Below are positions 54,801 through 64,000 of a stretch of 64,000 nt of DNA, in pieces. Both the position numbers and the translations under genes were made by a program. The DNA is from Rhizopus sp. PT2906 (taxonomy: Eukaryota; Mucoromycota; Mucoromycetes; Mucorales; Rhizopodaceae). Position 1 is the stretch's first letter. Each line of letters starts with the position of its first letter. A model generated the notes under the pieces. It was not told the DNA's origin, did not search any database, and saw only the letters and a list, made by a program, of their open reading frames with translations. The stretch covers positions 97,289-161,288 of the forward strand of contig JAMYHX010000038.1 of the NCBI GenBank assembly GCA_025529335.1, read 5' to 3'.

Positions 54801-57800
54801 ATCGTCCCGGTACTGGTACTGATACACGGGTGAATTTTGAATCGTCAGTACCACGTTGGCGACCACACAGGCTGTGATGAAGGCAGAAAATGATAAGCTG
54901 ATCCATCGTGACGCGGACACGCCAAATGTACGCTCGCCTCGGCTGGGCGGGACGATGCGCTGGCAGAATCGTCGAATCGGGTTGTTGCTTGAAAAGATAA
55001 ACAGTGCACGGTCGTAGCTCGGATGGGCCGCGATAAAGTCACGTTTTAACGCTTTGCGCTCTTCAATATCCAAATCCGTCGTCTCTTGTTGGTACCTGTT
55101 GGCGACGGTGTCTCGTAAGGTCGGGTCGATCAGATACCTCAGCGCGCGTGGTTCGTCGGTAGAACCGCGTCCCTTGAGATCGTAAAACGTACCGACTTGG
55201 TCAAAGTGTATGCTCTGACGTGCATGTGTCTGAAGCACAGGTCGTTGTTCATGAGCTAGGTCGGGTGAAGGGAAAAGTCGACTAATGAAATTCATTGCCT
55301 TGCTCATCATACCATGTCGCGTGGTCTCCACCTGTCGTTCCTCTGCAGCCTCCTGTGTCGTCTCGTTCATGAATTCTCGAACCACGTTCTTTTGGACAGA
55401 GAGGACAAGGTGGTTTGGAATGTTGGTCAGGTCTAGTCCCTTGGGTTGAGGCTTGAAATATCGATAAATGTTCCATCGACTGACGACTGTTTTTCTATTG
55501 AGCTCTGATTCGGTCTTTTTCATGAAAAAGAGGACTTGGTTCTTTAACTTGTCCTCTTCGGCAATTTCGAAATTTTCCATCAAGACAGCAATAAACATGT
55601 TGACCAAGACAACTTTTAACATGTTAGCCTTTGTCAATAAGAACAAATAAACACTTACAGTTGGAAAAGCAAAACCAAAAGACAAGAAATAGAGCATATA
55701 TTGCACTGTTTCGATTGGTTGATCCAGCTTGAAGGACATTATATAATACTGTTGTCCAATCTTCACCAGAAAATAACTATTCACACTATGCTCAGTCACC
55801 CAAGTTTCTATGAAAACAACAAAACTTACCTGATAAAGTGCAGCAAATGAATTGTAAATGGAGAAAAATCTCATTTCTTCTCCAGTTTCGTTAATGACGC
55901 CTTCAAACAATTGATATGCCTTGGATTTTATATTAGCTTTTTTTTGTTTTGTTTTGTTGAGTTATATACAAACTTACGATAATAGCGCAAAGTAAGGTTG
56001 ACAGCACAATAAAGAATGTCAAGTTGATCAAACCGTACACACTTCCTATCACCCTTGACTATGTATATATAAATGTTAGTTATACCATCTTTTTCTTTAT
56101 CCAAATGACTTGCCATCAAATTCCTTAATCGTGGGATTGCGATTATAACACGATAGATACGAAGCACTTGAAATCCAGTGAACCAGATATAGATCAGTTG
56201 ATGCTGCTTGATCCACGGCAACTGAATGATACATGTCACAACAGCAATCAACAAATCAGTCGTGTTCATCTTGTCCTTGAAGAATGCCTTGAGGTCACGT
56301 CGCTGAGCAAGCAGACGCAAGACTATCTCTACCAAGAACGCCAATGAAAAGATCGTCTCTGCCAGATCAAGACCATCCAACTGAGCCGTGTTCATGTCAT
56401 TGTGCTTAGTCGCCATACAGACTAAGTCTACAACGACCAAAAAGATCCAGAACGGTCTCATGAACGTGACGAGCCAAGTGAGCGAAGATATCTTTTGTTG
56501 TTGTTCTTGTTCTTCATTCTCTGCAAACTCCCATCCACCTTCTTCATTCATGTCAGCCAAGACAGGCTTTGCTCTAATAGAGTATGAATAAAACTCTTCT
56601 TTCACAAGTCTAACCACTTACGTCGCGTTGGTAAATGCAGAGTGCTGCGAATCCTCTCGTACTTTGGCAAACATTTCTGTAATCACGGCAATAAACAAAT
56701 TAATCAACCAAAAGTTCATGACGATCACAATCACAATAAAATAAAGCGCAGCAACAACATATTCGGCATCCATCATGTCATACATTCGGTCCGTCCAGGA
56801 TTGCACACCAGTGATGATCATGACGATCAGCATGGACGAAAAGATGCTGTCAAAGCTGATCGTTCCTCCATACGGATTTTCCGTTTCTTCACAGATCAAG
56901 CCTTGTTCACAAATAAAGCCTTTGGACCATAGCGCGGTTTGTCCAGATTTGAGCTTATAAGGAACCTTGTATCCTGTCTCGTTGATGTATCCGCCACAGT
57001 ATTGTTGTAACTCCTCTGTATGTGAGGCATTGTTTGGATCTAACAAGTGTGAGAAACATAAAGAAACAGTCATGTATTCTTACCGTGCCAAACGCAGTGT
57101 CTTTGAAAGGAGCCACTAAAGGATTGTACGCCAATGATACTAGATGAAAGGCTTAGAGACATATACACATACACATAAAGGACAACTTACGCAAAGATGA
57201 CAAAAAAGAAGAACACAAAGAATAAGACATTCACTAAGAGAGGAGCAGCTCTCTTGAGACTATTCAAAATAACTTTACTTCCATCTGTTATATTTAGTAA
57301 CCGTAATAAAATTAATGCCGATAACATCTTGAACACGAGGATACGCCTGCCTTGGTCTTCGTTGATCTCTTGGTGTGTCATCAAGAGAATAAAGTCTACC
57401 CAATAAGATAGGATGGCGATAAAGTCGATACGGTTCCAGCTGTGTCGTAGGTAAGCCCTGGGTGACTGTGGTGAAGGTGGGTTGAAGAAGAGGCCGAGGA
57501 CGATGATACGGCAGATAGCTATGATTCTTTATAAGAAGTTAATCATAAATTCAAATGTATATCATGTTTGGTTACGTGTATAGGATAAATATCACAAGGA
57601 GTACATATTGGTACCAGACTTGGCCCCATGTGCTTGGTGGATTTGGGAATGGATCACTTCCCCAACCGACGATGAAGAGAGTGATGGTATGAAGGACGAT
57701 AAGAAACATGATCAAGGTCTCCATCCATCTTTTTTAACAATAGATTAATAACAAAAATACATGCTTAAATCACTTGAAACTTACTTCCAACATAAAGCAT

Positions 57801-58554
57801 GATGCAAAAACACACGAAATGGATTCTGTGGAGAAAACAACTTTAAGCTATTACCAGACAAATAACTAAATGATTCCACATCAGACGTGCTGTCATCTTT
57901 GACCTGATCAGGATTTGATATCGTCGCTGTTCGCTTCATTGGTATATTTTCATCTACAGCAGAGGATGCATCAGACTCTTGGTCTTCTTCACTATATTTC
58001 TGCCACTGCTCTTGTCTTCTCTCCTGGAGTTCCTTGTTCTCATCTATGACAGCCTTATGATCTATCGCATACTGATGCAAATTGACCACTCGCTCGGCCA
58101 CTCCTCTCACCGCCTTGACAAGATCTCGAAAAAATTTGTGTCGATCATACTGTATGAGCCTATTGATCTTTTTCCTATCTATCTCTGGATCCACACTCGC
58201 CGGTTTATAGATCGCAGGCAGCTCAGGAGAGGCGTCCAGTGGATGCTTGAACCCTGACATATTCGATGCGTTAACAGTGAGACGGGCTGTATCTGAAAAG
58301 ACCTCGTCCTCAAACGTGATCTCTTCTTCCTCTTGTGGTAACGGTGTCGGCGGAGGCGAAGGTCGTCTTTCCTGTTCGAATTCTGTCATAAATTCAGTCA
58401 CTGACGGAAGAGGCTTTCGTTGGGTATAGCGTCGACTGAGTCGAGTGTTGTTTCTTTTCACAATCTCTGGGTCATCTTCTTTTAATAGCATTGCTTCATT
58501 GTCGCTTGTGCTGTGTTTTTTACTGTAAACACTTTTTCTATTTTTTAAAGACAT
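51855..58554 (-). CDS. CCH1: Voltage-gated Ca2+ channel alpha subunit (Cch1)
   Basis: A multi-exon gene (roughly 20 exons) starts MSLKNRKSVYSKK at 58554 and ends MLHDEAWKP at 51855. Four S1-S6 repeats are seen. Repeat I spans about 57.8-56.6 kb (S4 ILVFKMLSALILLRLL; pore SMLIVMIITGVQSWTDRMYD). Repeat II spans 56.6-55.5 kb (pore LFSGEDWTTVLYNV after splicing 55829-55777). Repeat III spans about 54.9-54.0 kb (S4 RAFKALRVLRLINLL; pore LFEIASGEGWVDVME). Repeat IV spans 53.9-52.9 kb (pore LIRYSTGEGWNNVMHDF). The filter positions are thus Q/E/E/E, consistent with the fungal Cch1 type where repeat I is atypical. The C-terminal tail is cytoplasmic with coiled-coil character. Cch1 pairs with Mid1 as the plasma-membrane high-affinity Ca2+ uptake channel. 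Exact exon ends at the 3' side were not all resolved. Confidence 0.92.
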
Positions 58555-58946
58555 CGTCTACAGTTCATGCCCGTTTTCTCTCTCTTTTAAAAAAAAAAGA
58601 AAAGGGATTAATTTAATGACAAGCCGGAAATAGAAATGGTCTGGAATATCAATATTTCATTTTTGGTAAATATGATCCCCCTTTTATTTTGTTACCATGG
58701 AAAAAAAAAGAACATCATATATTTGTATTTATTGACTGTAGACAATAGAACTTTTATTTCATAAACAAAAAGCTTATAGAAAGGAGTTTATTTCGGTCAG
58801 TCAAAAACTGTATGCAAGCAAAATATGCAAGATGTATATGTGTGTGTGGCTTTGGCCCTATCTTATTGGTGCACCCACAATTTACCTTATTTTTTTTTTC
58901 TATGGGGAGAATAAAAAAGAGAGCTTCTCTTTTTTCACTTTGCACC
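58555..58946. other. Divergent promoter region (CCH1 / FoP-like genes)
   Basis: About 390 nt between divergent starts, T-rich, without other supported features. Confidence 0.5.
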
Positions 58947-59462
58947 ATGTCTTCTAATACTCGTCGAATTGTTACCAACGCGAGAACCGTCTCTTATAGT
59001 TCTGGTGGATTAAATGAAAGGTGAGAAATGACTCATTATGAACATATGTGTACTCATTCTTATAGATTTGCTAATTTGGAAAAGAGCAAAAAGCCAACCC
59101 ATAATCCAGTCATTCAATCCAAAAGTGTCTTTAGTCGTATCAAAGCCGATAGTCCTAAACCCAAAAGTATTCAACAACGTCTTGGTAAGCCAGTAGATAC
59201 TCGAAGAAAACCAGCGATGGCGGGTAGGATCACCAAACCGAACAAGAAGCCAGCAAGACAACAACCACAAAAAAAGCAACAACAGAAACCCAAAAATGAT
59301 AAAAAGGGTACTAAACAAAAGAAAAAGCCCTTGTCACAAGAGGATCTTGATAAATCTTTGGATGCATACATGATGAAAGACCCCAAGACGGCACAGGCCA
59401 AGTTAGATGAAGAATTGACGACATATATGCAAGAAGCTGAACTTGAAGAAGAGACATTGTAA
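58947..59462 (+). CDS. FoP/CHTOP-like mRNA export adaptor
   Basis: Two exons (58947-59020, 59066-59462; donor GTGAGA) encode 156 residues. The start MSSNTRRIVTNARTV at 58947 is preferred to the in-frame upstream methionine because it follows a CACC context and the pyrimidine leader. After a basic middle part (KKPARQQPQKKQQQKPKNDK) the C-terminus has the duplicated FoP motif: LDKSLDAYMMKDPKTAQAKL followed by DEELTTYMQEAELEEETL. In animals this motif of CHTOP/FoP contacts the TREX helicase UAP56 and mRNA export machinery; the basic part binds RNA. RGG repeats typical of animal CHTOP are not evident. The role in mRNA export is inferred from the family. Confidence 0.75.
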
Positions 59463-59564
59463 TAAATAAAAACACACCATCGCCTTTATTTCAGCAAATT
59501 AATGTGATAAGGGGCTATTTTTGATCAAGATATTGGATCAGATACACATAAAAGAAATAGAGAT

Positions 59565-59607
<43 letters not shown>

Positions 59608-59967
59608 GCAAATTGGATATATATACACACACAGAGGGCGTTGCTTGAAAAAAGATATAAACATGATAAAGGTGTGGGCACGCGCGCGTTTGGAAGGACG
59701 ATCATTGATGATTTCTTTTCTTATTTTCTTTCTTTTACTTACATACGTTCATCAATGTCCTTTTTTCCTTATCGAGAAAATATGTACACTTTTATTAAAG
59801 CACACATAGTCTATCATCTATTCATAAACCACCTTTTTTTTCGTCATTGTTCTTGCTTGGGTTTACAAGCAATGTAAACTCCGTCATAAATTTGCATTAT
59901 TTTTTCTTGAATCTTCGATATTTTTTTCTTTCCTTCTTTCTTTGCTGCCAAACACACACACATATAA
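59463..59967. other. Intergenic region with (GA)n microsatellite
   Basis: Contains a pure (GA)n run at 59568-59604 (37 nt), a GCGCGCG tract near 59681, and the T-rich leader of the Hsp70 gene. No convincing heat-shock element (three alternating nGAAn units) stood out by eye. Confidence 0.6.
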
Positions 59968-62086
59968 ATGTATCGATTATCCAAATTGACTACCAAGACT
60001 TTTCCTACCGTAAGACATGTAAGTCTATAATCAATCAAAGACATACAAACTGATATTCTTTTTTTTTTTTGGCAGCACGTCGGTGTTTTATCCCAACTTC
60101 GCCCTTACTCCAATAAAGTATCTGGACCTGTCATCGGCATTGACTTGGGTACGACGAATTCATGCGTAGCTGTAATGGAAGGTAAAAATCCAAAAGTGAT
60201 TGAGAATGCTGAAGGTGCACGCACGACGCCTTCTGTGGTTGCGTTTACCAAAGAAGGCGAATTACTCGTGGGTCAAACAGCCAAACGACAGGTAAAACAA
60301 AACAAATGGTCCCAAAAAAAATCGCAAGCTAATCCCACATAGGCTGTGGTGAATCCCGAAAACACAATCTATGCTACCAAAAGACTGATCGGTCGTCAAT
60401 TCAAAGACCCTGCTGTTCAAGCAGACATCCCGAGCGTGTCATACAAGATCGTACCACACACGAACGGTGATGCGTGGGTCGAAATGACTGGTGGTAAAAG
60501 GTACTCGCCCTCACAGATTGGCGCCTTTGTGCTCGGCAAGATGAAAGAGACGGCTGAAAGCTACCTGGGCAAAAAAGTGAAGCATGCGGTGATTACTGTG
60601 CCAGCTTATTTTAATGACTCTCAGCGACAAGCGACTAAGGACGCAGGCAAGATCGCTGGGCTGGACGTCATGCGTGTGATTAACGAGCCCACCGCAGCAG
60701 CTCTGGCTTATGGTCTGGACAAGGCGGGTGATGAGACCATTGCGGTCTATGACTTGGGTGGTGGTACGTTCGATATTTCCATCTTGGAAATTCAAAATGG
60801 TGTGTTTGAAGTCAAGTCGACCAATGGTGACACGGCACTGGGCGGTGAAGACTTTGACTCTCATCTTGTAAGATATGTTGTGGACGAATTCAAGAAGGAG
60901 ACAGGCGGTATGGACCTCTCGAGTGATCGTATGGCCATTCAACGTATTCGTGAAGCCTGTGAAAAGGCCAAGATCGAGTTATCTTCGACTGTTCAGACGG
61001 ATATCAACTTGCCTTATATCACTGCCGATGCAACAGGTCCCAAGCATATCAACATGAAGCTGACGCGATCCAAGTATGAAGGATTGGTAGGCGACTTGAT
61101 CAAAAAGACAATCTCTCCTTGTGAAAAGGCGCTCAAGGACGCAGGTGTCTCTGCTCGTGAGGTTGGAGACGTCATTCTCGTCGGTGGTATGACACGTATG
61201 CCCAAAGTGGTCGAAACGGTCAAGAGCATCTTTGGAAAGGAACCTAGCAAGTCTGTCAATCCCGATGAAGCCGTCGCTCTCGGTGCTGCCATTCAAGGCG
61301 GTGTTCTTGCTGGATCAGTGTCTGACATTCTTCTCTTGGATGTCACTCCGCTTTCCTTGGGTATCGAAACCCTCGGTGGTGTCTTTACTCGTCTCATCAA
61401 CCGAAACACGACGATTCCGACCAAGAAATCCCAGGTGTTCTCTACCGCGGCTGATGGTCAAACCCAGGTCCAGATCCGAGTGTTCCAGGGAGAACGTGAA
61501 CTCTGCAGAGACAACAAGCTGCTCGGTGATTTCAACTTGACGGGTATCCCTCCTGCTCCCAAGGGTGTGCCTCAGATCGAAGTAGAGTTTGATATTGATG
61601 CCGATGGTATTGTCAACGTCGCAGCCAAGGATAAAGCCACGGGTCGTGATCAATCAAGTAAGTTGTATTATTTTGTATTATATCTTTACTCATATCTTGC
61701 CAGTTACCATCGCTGCTTCTTCTGGTCTAAGCAGTGACGAAATCGAGAGAATGGTCCAGGAAGCCGAAAAGAACGCAGAAGCAGACCGTGCTCGTCGTGA
61801 TACGATCGAAATGGCTAACCGTGCTGAATCGGCCATGAGCGAAACAGAAAAGGCCATGGAAGACTTTAAAGATCAAATCGATCAAACAGAGGCTAACAAG
61901 CTCAAGGGCATGATTGCATCTCTCAGAGAACAGACTACCAAGGCTCAGGCTGGTGATACGGATATCAAGGCTGAAGACTTGAAGGCCAAGGTAGATGAGC
62001 TTCAGACAAGTTCGCTCAAACTCTTTGAAATGGTCTACAAGAACCGTGCTCAACAAGGAGATAACAATAGTAACCCTCAACAATAA
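59968..62086 (+). CDS. SSC1: Mitochondrial Hsp70 (Ssc1/mortalin)
   Basis: Four exons (59968-60018, 60076-60291, 60343-61657, 61704-62086) encode 654 residues, the same length as I recall for yeast Ssc1. The presequence is MYRLSKLTTKTFPTVRH. The ATPase motifs are GIDLGTTNSCVAVMEG, VPAYFNDSQRQATKDAGKIA, VYDLGGGTFDISILE and DVILVGGMTRMPKV. The mitochondrial/DnaK-type LLDVTPLSLGIETLGG and substrate-binding region NTTIPTKKSQVFSTAADGQT follow, then a helical lid. There is no KDEL or EEVD ending; the end is GDNNSNPQQ, as in mitochondrial forms. It drives protein import through the TIM23 motor and matrix folding. The next gene starts 28 nt downstream. Confidence 0.97.
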
Positions 62087-62114
62087 TTCTCTCTTTTTTT
62101 TTTTGAATAAAATA

Positions 62115-62596
62115 ATGTCTGATTTGACTCTGTTATTAAAGAACCATAACCAAAAGAAAGCAGAAATAAAACGAAATAATGGTATTATAAGTACTTTGAA
62201 AACAGTGGAGGGGGGGACTAATTCTATCATTAGAGCAAATTCGAAAGAATGCAGTTCAAGCTACCAATGAATTAACAGATTCCATCACAGATTATGTTAA
62301 TGAAGAGTAAATAAATAAAATAATAAAAAGATGTGACTAATGAACAAGATAGAGTGAGTGACATATTCGTCAAACAAAAGGAACTCGAACAACAGTCGAA
62401 ACGATTAGCAACTCAAGTGACAAAATATATAAACCAAACACAACAGTGGTTATCGCTAGTAGACAACTTTAATCACTCGCTCAAGGAATTGGGAGACGTG
62501 AAAAATTGGGCACAGATCATGGAACATGATATGAAGACTGTCATGACTACCTTGGAGTTTGTGCATCAAGGTAATAATAACAACAACGTCTCTTGA
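62115..62596 (+). CDS. BLOC1S1/GCN5L1-like protein
   Basis: Three exons (62115-62181, 62234-62306, 62353-62596) encode 127 residues, the usual length. Landmarks are LLLKNHNQKKAEIKRNN, QIRKNAVQATNELTDSITDY, then KRLATQVTKYINQTQQWL, SLVDNFNHSLKELGDVKNWA and MEHDMKTVMTTLEFVHQG, which align along the BLOC-1 subunit 1 family. The second intron (46 nt) has a branch-like CTAAT and ends GATAG; using it avoids a frameshift. BLOC1S1 is a subunit of BLOC-1 and BORC, acting in endolysosomal trafficking, with a mitochondrial pool linked to acetylation in animals. The tail is Asn-rich. Confidence 0.88.
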
Positions 62597-64000
62597 TTGT
62601 TAATAAAAGGCACCCCTTGGAGTGAATGATTATTGTATAAAGTCAAAATAAAGTGTTGTTTATCATGCATCAGATGACAACATTTGCATCATAAACTTTC
62701 CCCCTATAAAAGTTTTGCCTTAAACATCGTTTTATTAAGATTCAGTTCTTTTCTACTTTGTTTGTCGTTGACTTTAAAAATGACTTCTTATAATCGGTAA
62801 AGTAATGAAAGATAGTCTTTATGACAAGGAAAAAAATGGCCGCAATTAACAAACATCATCAATAGTCCCCTCCGTCTGTTCGTTCGTTTTGGCCATTGGC
62901 AAAGGCAGATGGGACGGGATATGTTCACAGCCTACAGAAACTGTATGGATACAAGATAGCTCAGTCCAGATCAAATGATCCCGACAACATAATGCTTTAG
63001 TTGGTGATTGCATCAAGATTCACTGATAGTGTGCACATGAAACCATTTACGGCGCTTACTGTGTTTTGTATAAAAGAGGGATGATACGAGTTTAGTGATG
63101 TAAAGTCTGTGTGAGGTAATATGAGGTCTGCGACAATAGCAGCGTTCAATCAAGAAGGTGCCAAGGCTGCTACCACCCTAGGCTGACTCTTATAGTGTAT
63201 GTCACCTATAACCTGTTCAAAATCACCAAAAGTTTTTAAAATTTATAGCGGCATCTAGGATCAACATTTTTACAACCAGCCATTACATTTCATAGAGAAA
63301 GAGTTTATAAATAAAACGTAGTGCTTAGTTTTTTAATAACTTTGTTATAATTGGAGTTATTATGGTTTCTATTCAGCAAGGGTTCAGTTGAGACAACCGT
63401 ATACGCCATACTATTGGATATAATGCACACGAATTTACCTCTTTTCCTTATGACGCTTTTCAAGAAAAATGTCATTAGAACGCGTTTATAAAGTATGTGT
63501 TTATTAGCAATTCAGGTGTTAAAAAGAATGAAAATATTGACAGCTACATGAACCAAGTGAAGATTGCTTCTGTAAGTAGTAAAAATAAACATCAATAAAC
63601 GCCCTGTTGGTCTAACCAAGCATGATTAAAAAAGACAATATTACAATTAGTGCTGATAATACATTAAAGCCTATGCTGAGGAGCATAATGACAGAGATGT
63701 CATTGCTAAATTTTAGAATCTTATAACTTCAACTGTGCTTATTATAATATACTGCCAATAAAAAGTATTTATACATTTCTTCTAGAAATATATTAGGTAG
63801 TAAGTCATACGCAGCCATATGTTCACAGTTGGAATTTTATTTCAAAAATTGAGACTAAGGTTTGAACAGGTTATACACTCTTTCCGGAAAGTAAATTCGC
63901 CTGTGATCGAAAATAAATACACTCATGGTGAGAACAAAATTCATATTGCATGAAATGTAAATTCGTCGTCGCCAAGAATATTTTCGTAATATTAACAGGT
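62597..64000. other. Gene-poor right end
   Basis: No confident gene. A plus-strand patch near 62880-63000 reads FWPLAKADGTGYVHSLQKLY and then hits stops; a further patch, SATIAAFNQEGAKAATTLG, lies near 63125-63185. These could be relics. The rest is AT-rich. Confidence 0.4.

Noticed and set aside
62307..62330. 24-nt intron in the BLOC1S1-like gene
   Set aside because: It is too short and gives a frameshift; the 46-nt intron ending at 62352 restores the frame and has a branch-like CTAAT.
62900..62990. tRNA-like GATAGCTCAGTC sequence
   Set aside because: No acceptor stem pairing or TTCGA arm could be found around it.

Overview
This is eukaryotic, fungal DNA, most like an early-diverging filamentous fungus of the Mucoromycota (Rhizopus/Mucor type). 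The evidence is AT-rich intergenic DNA, many short introns (about 45-60 nt, GTAAGT-type donors), pyrimidine-rich leaders, and fungal orthologues such as Cch1, Mak21, Sfp1, Iml2 and a Pho84-type transporter. I place it at phylum level only, from gene content and style. I saw no tRNA, rRNA or CRISPR array.

Layout. 1-4.0 kb: edge of a gene on the minus strand, then a seven-exon double-START lipid-binding protein with a C-terminal membrane anchor. 4-6.3 kb: decayed gene fragments and a dispersed repeat. 6.5-8.2 kb: F-box protein, followed by a decayed transposase N-terminus. 9.6-13.3 kb: phosphomannomutase, an MSP-domain protein, and an AIF/FSP1-like oxidoreductase whose stop lies 3 nt from the MSP gene stop. 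13.5-14.7 kb: an inactivated Tc1/mariner element with matching 37-bp terminal repeats. 14.8-23.1 kb: dense housekeeping block (Iml2/TTC39-like protein, mevalonate kinase, ribosomal protein uS10, MFS transporter, DUF1279 mitochondrial protein). 23.3-26.7 kb: small unknown ORFs, a MITE-like inverted repeat and AT tandem repeats. 26.7-28.0 kb: seven-transmembrane, receptor-like protein. 28-32.2 kb: about 4 kb without a convincing gene. 32.3-33.9 kb: phosphate transporter. 35.8-41.5 kb: signal-peptide/TM/SH3 protein, a securin-like protein with a duplicated N-terminal motif, a SUN-domain protein and a dienelactone hydrolase. 41.5-47.1 kb: gene-poor with several pseudogenes. 47.2-58.6 kb: Sfp1-like zinc-finger factor, Mak21/Noc1 and the large voltage-gated calcium channel Cch1, all on the minus strand. 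58.9-62.6 kb: FoP/CHTOP-like mRNA-export factor, mitochondrial Hsp70, and a BLOC1S1-like protein starting 28 nt after the Hsp70 stop. 62.6-64 kb: no clear gene.

The genes do not form one pathway. Recurrent themes are ribosome biogenesis and translation (Sfp1-like, Mak21, uS10), mitochondria (Hsp70, DUF1279 protein), membrane transport and signalling (MFS, Pho84-like, Cch1, 7TM, SH3-TM) and isoprenoid/glycosylation precursors (mevalonate kinase, phosphomannomutase). I found no convincing undescribed multi-gene system. The most unusual items are the near-operonic Hsp70-BLOC1S1 pair, the duplicated motif with an in-frame stop in the securin-like gene, the dead but well-bounded Tc1/mariner element and 12-nt microexons in two membrane-protein genes. 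All exon joins were made by eye from splice signals and reading-frame continuity.
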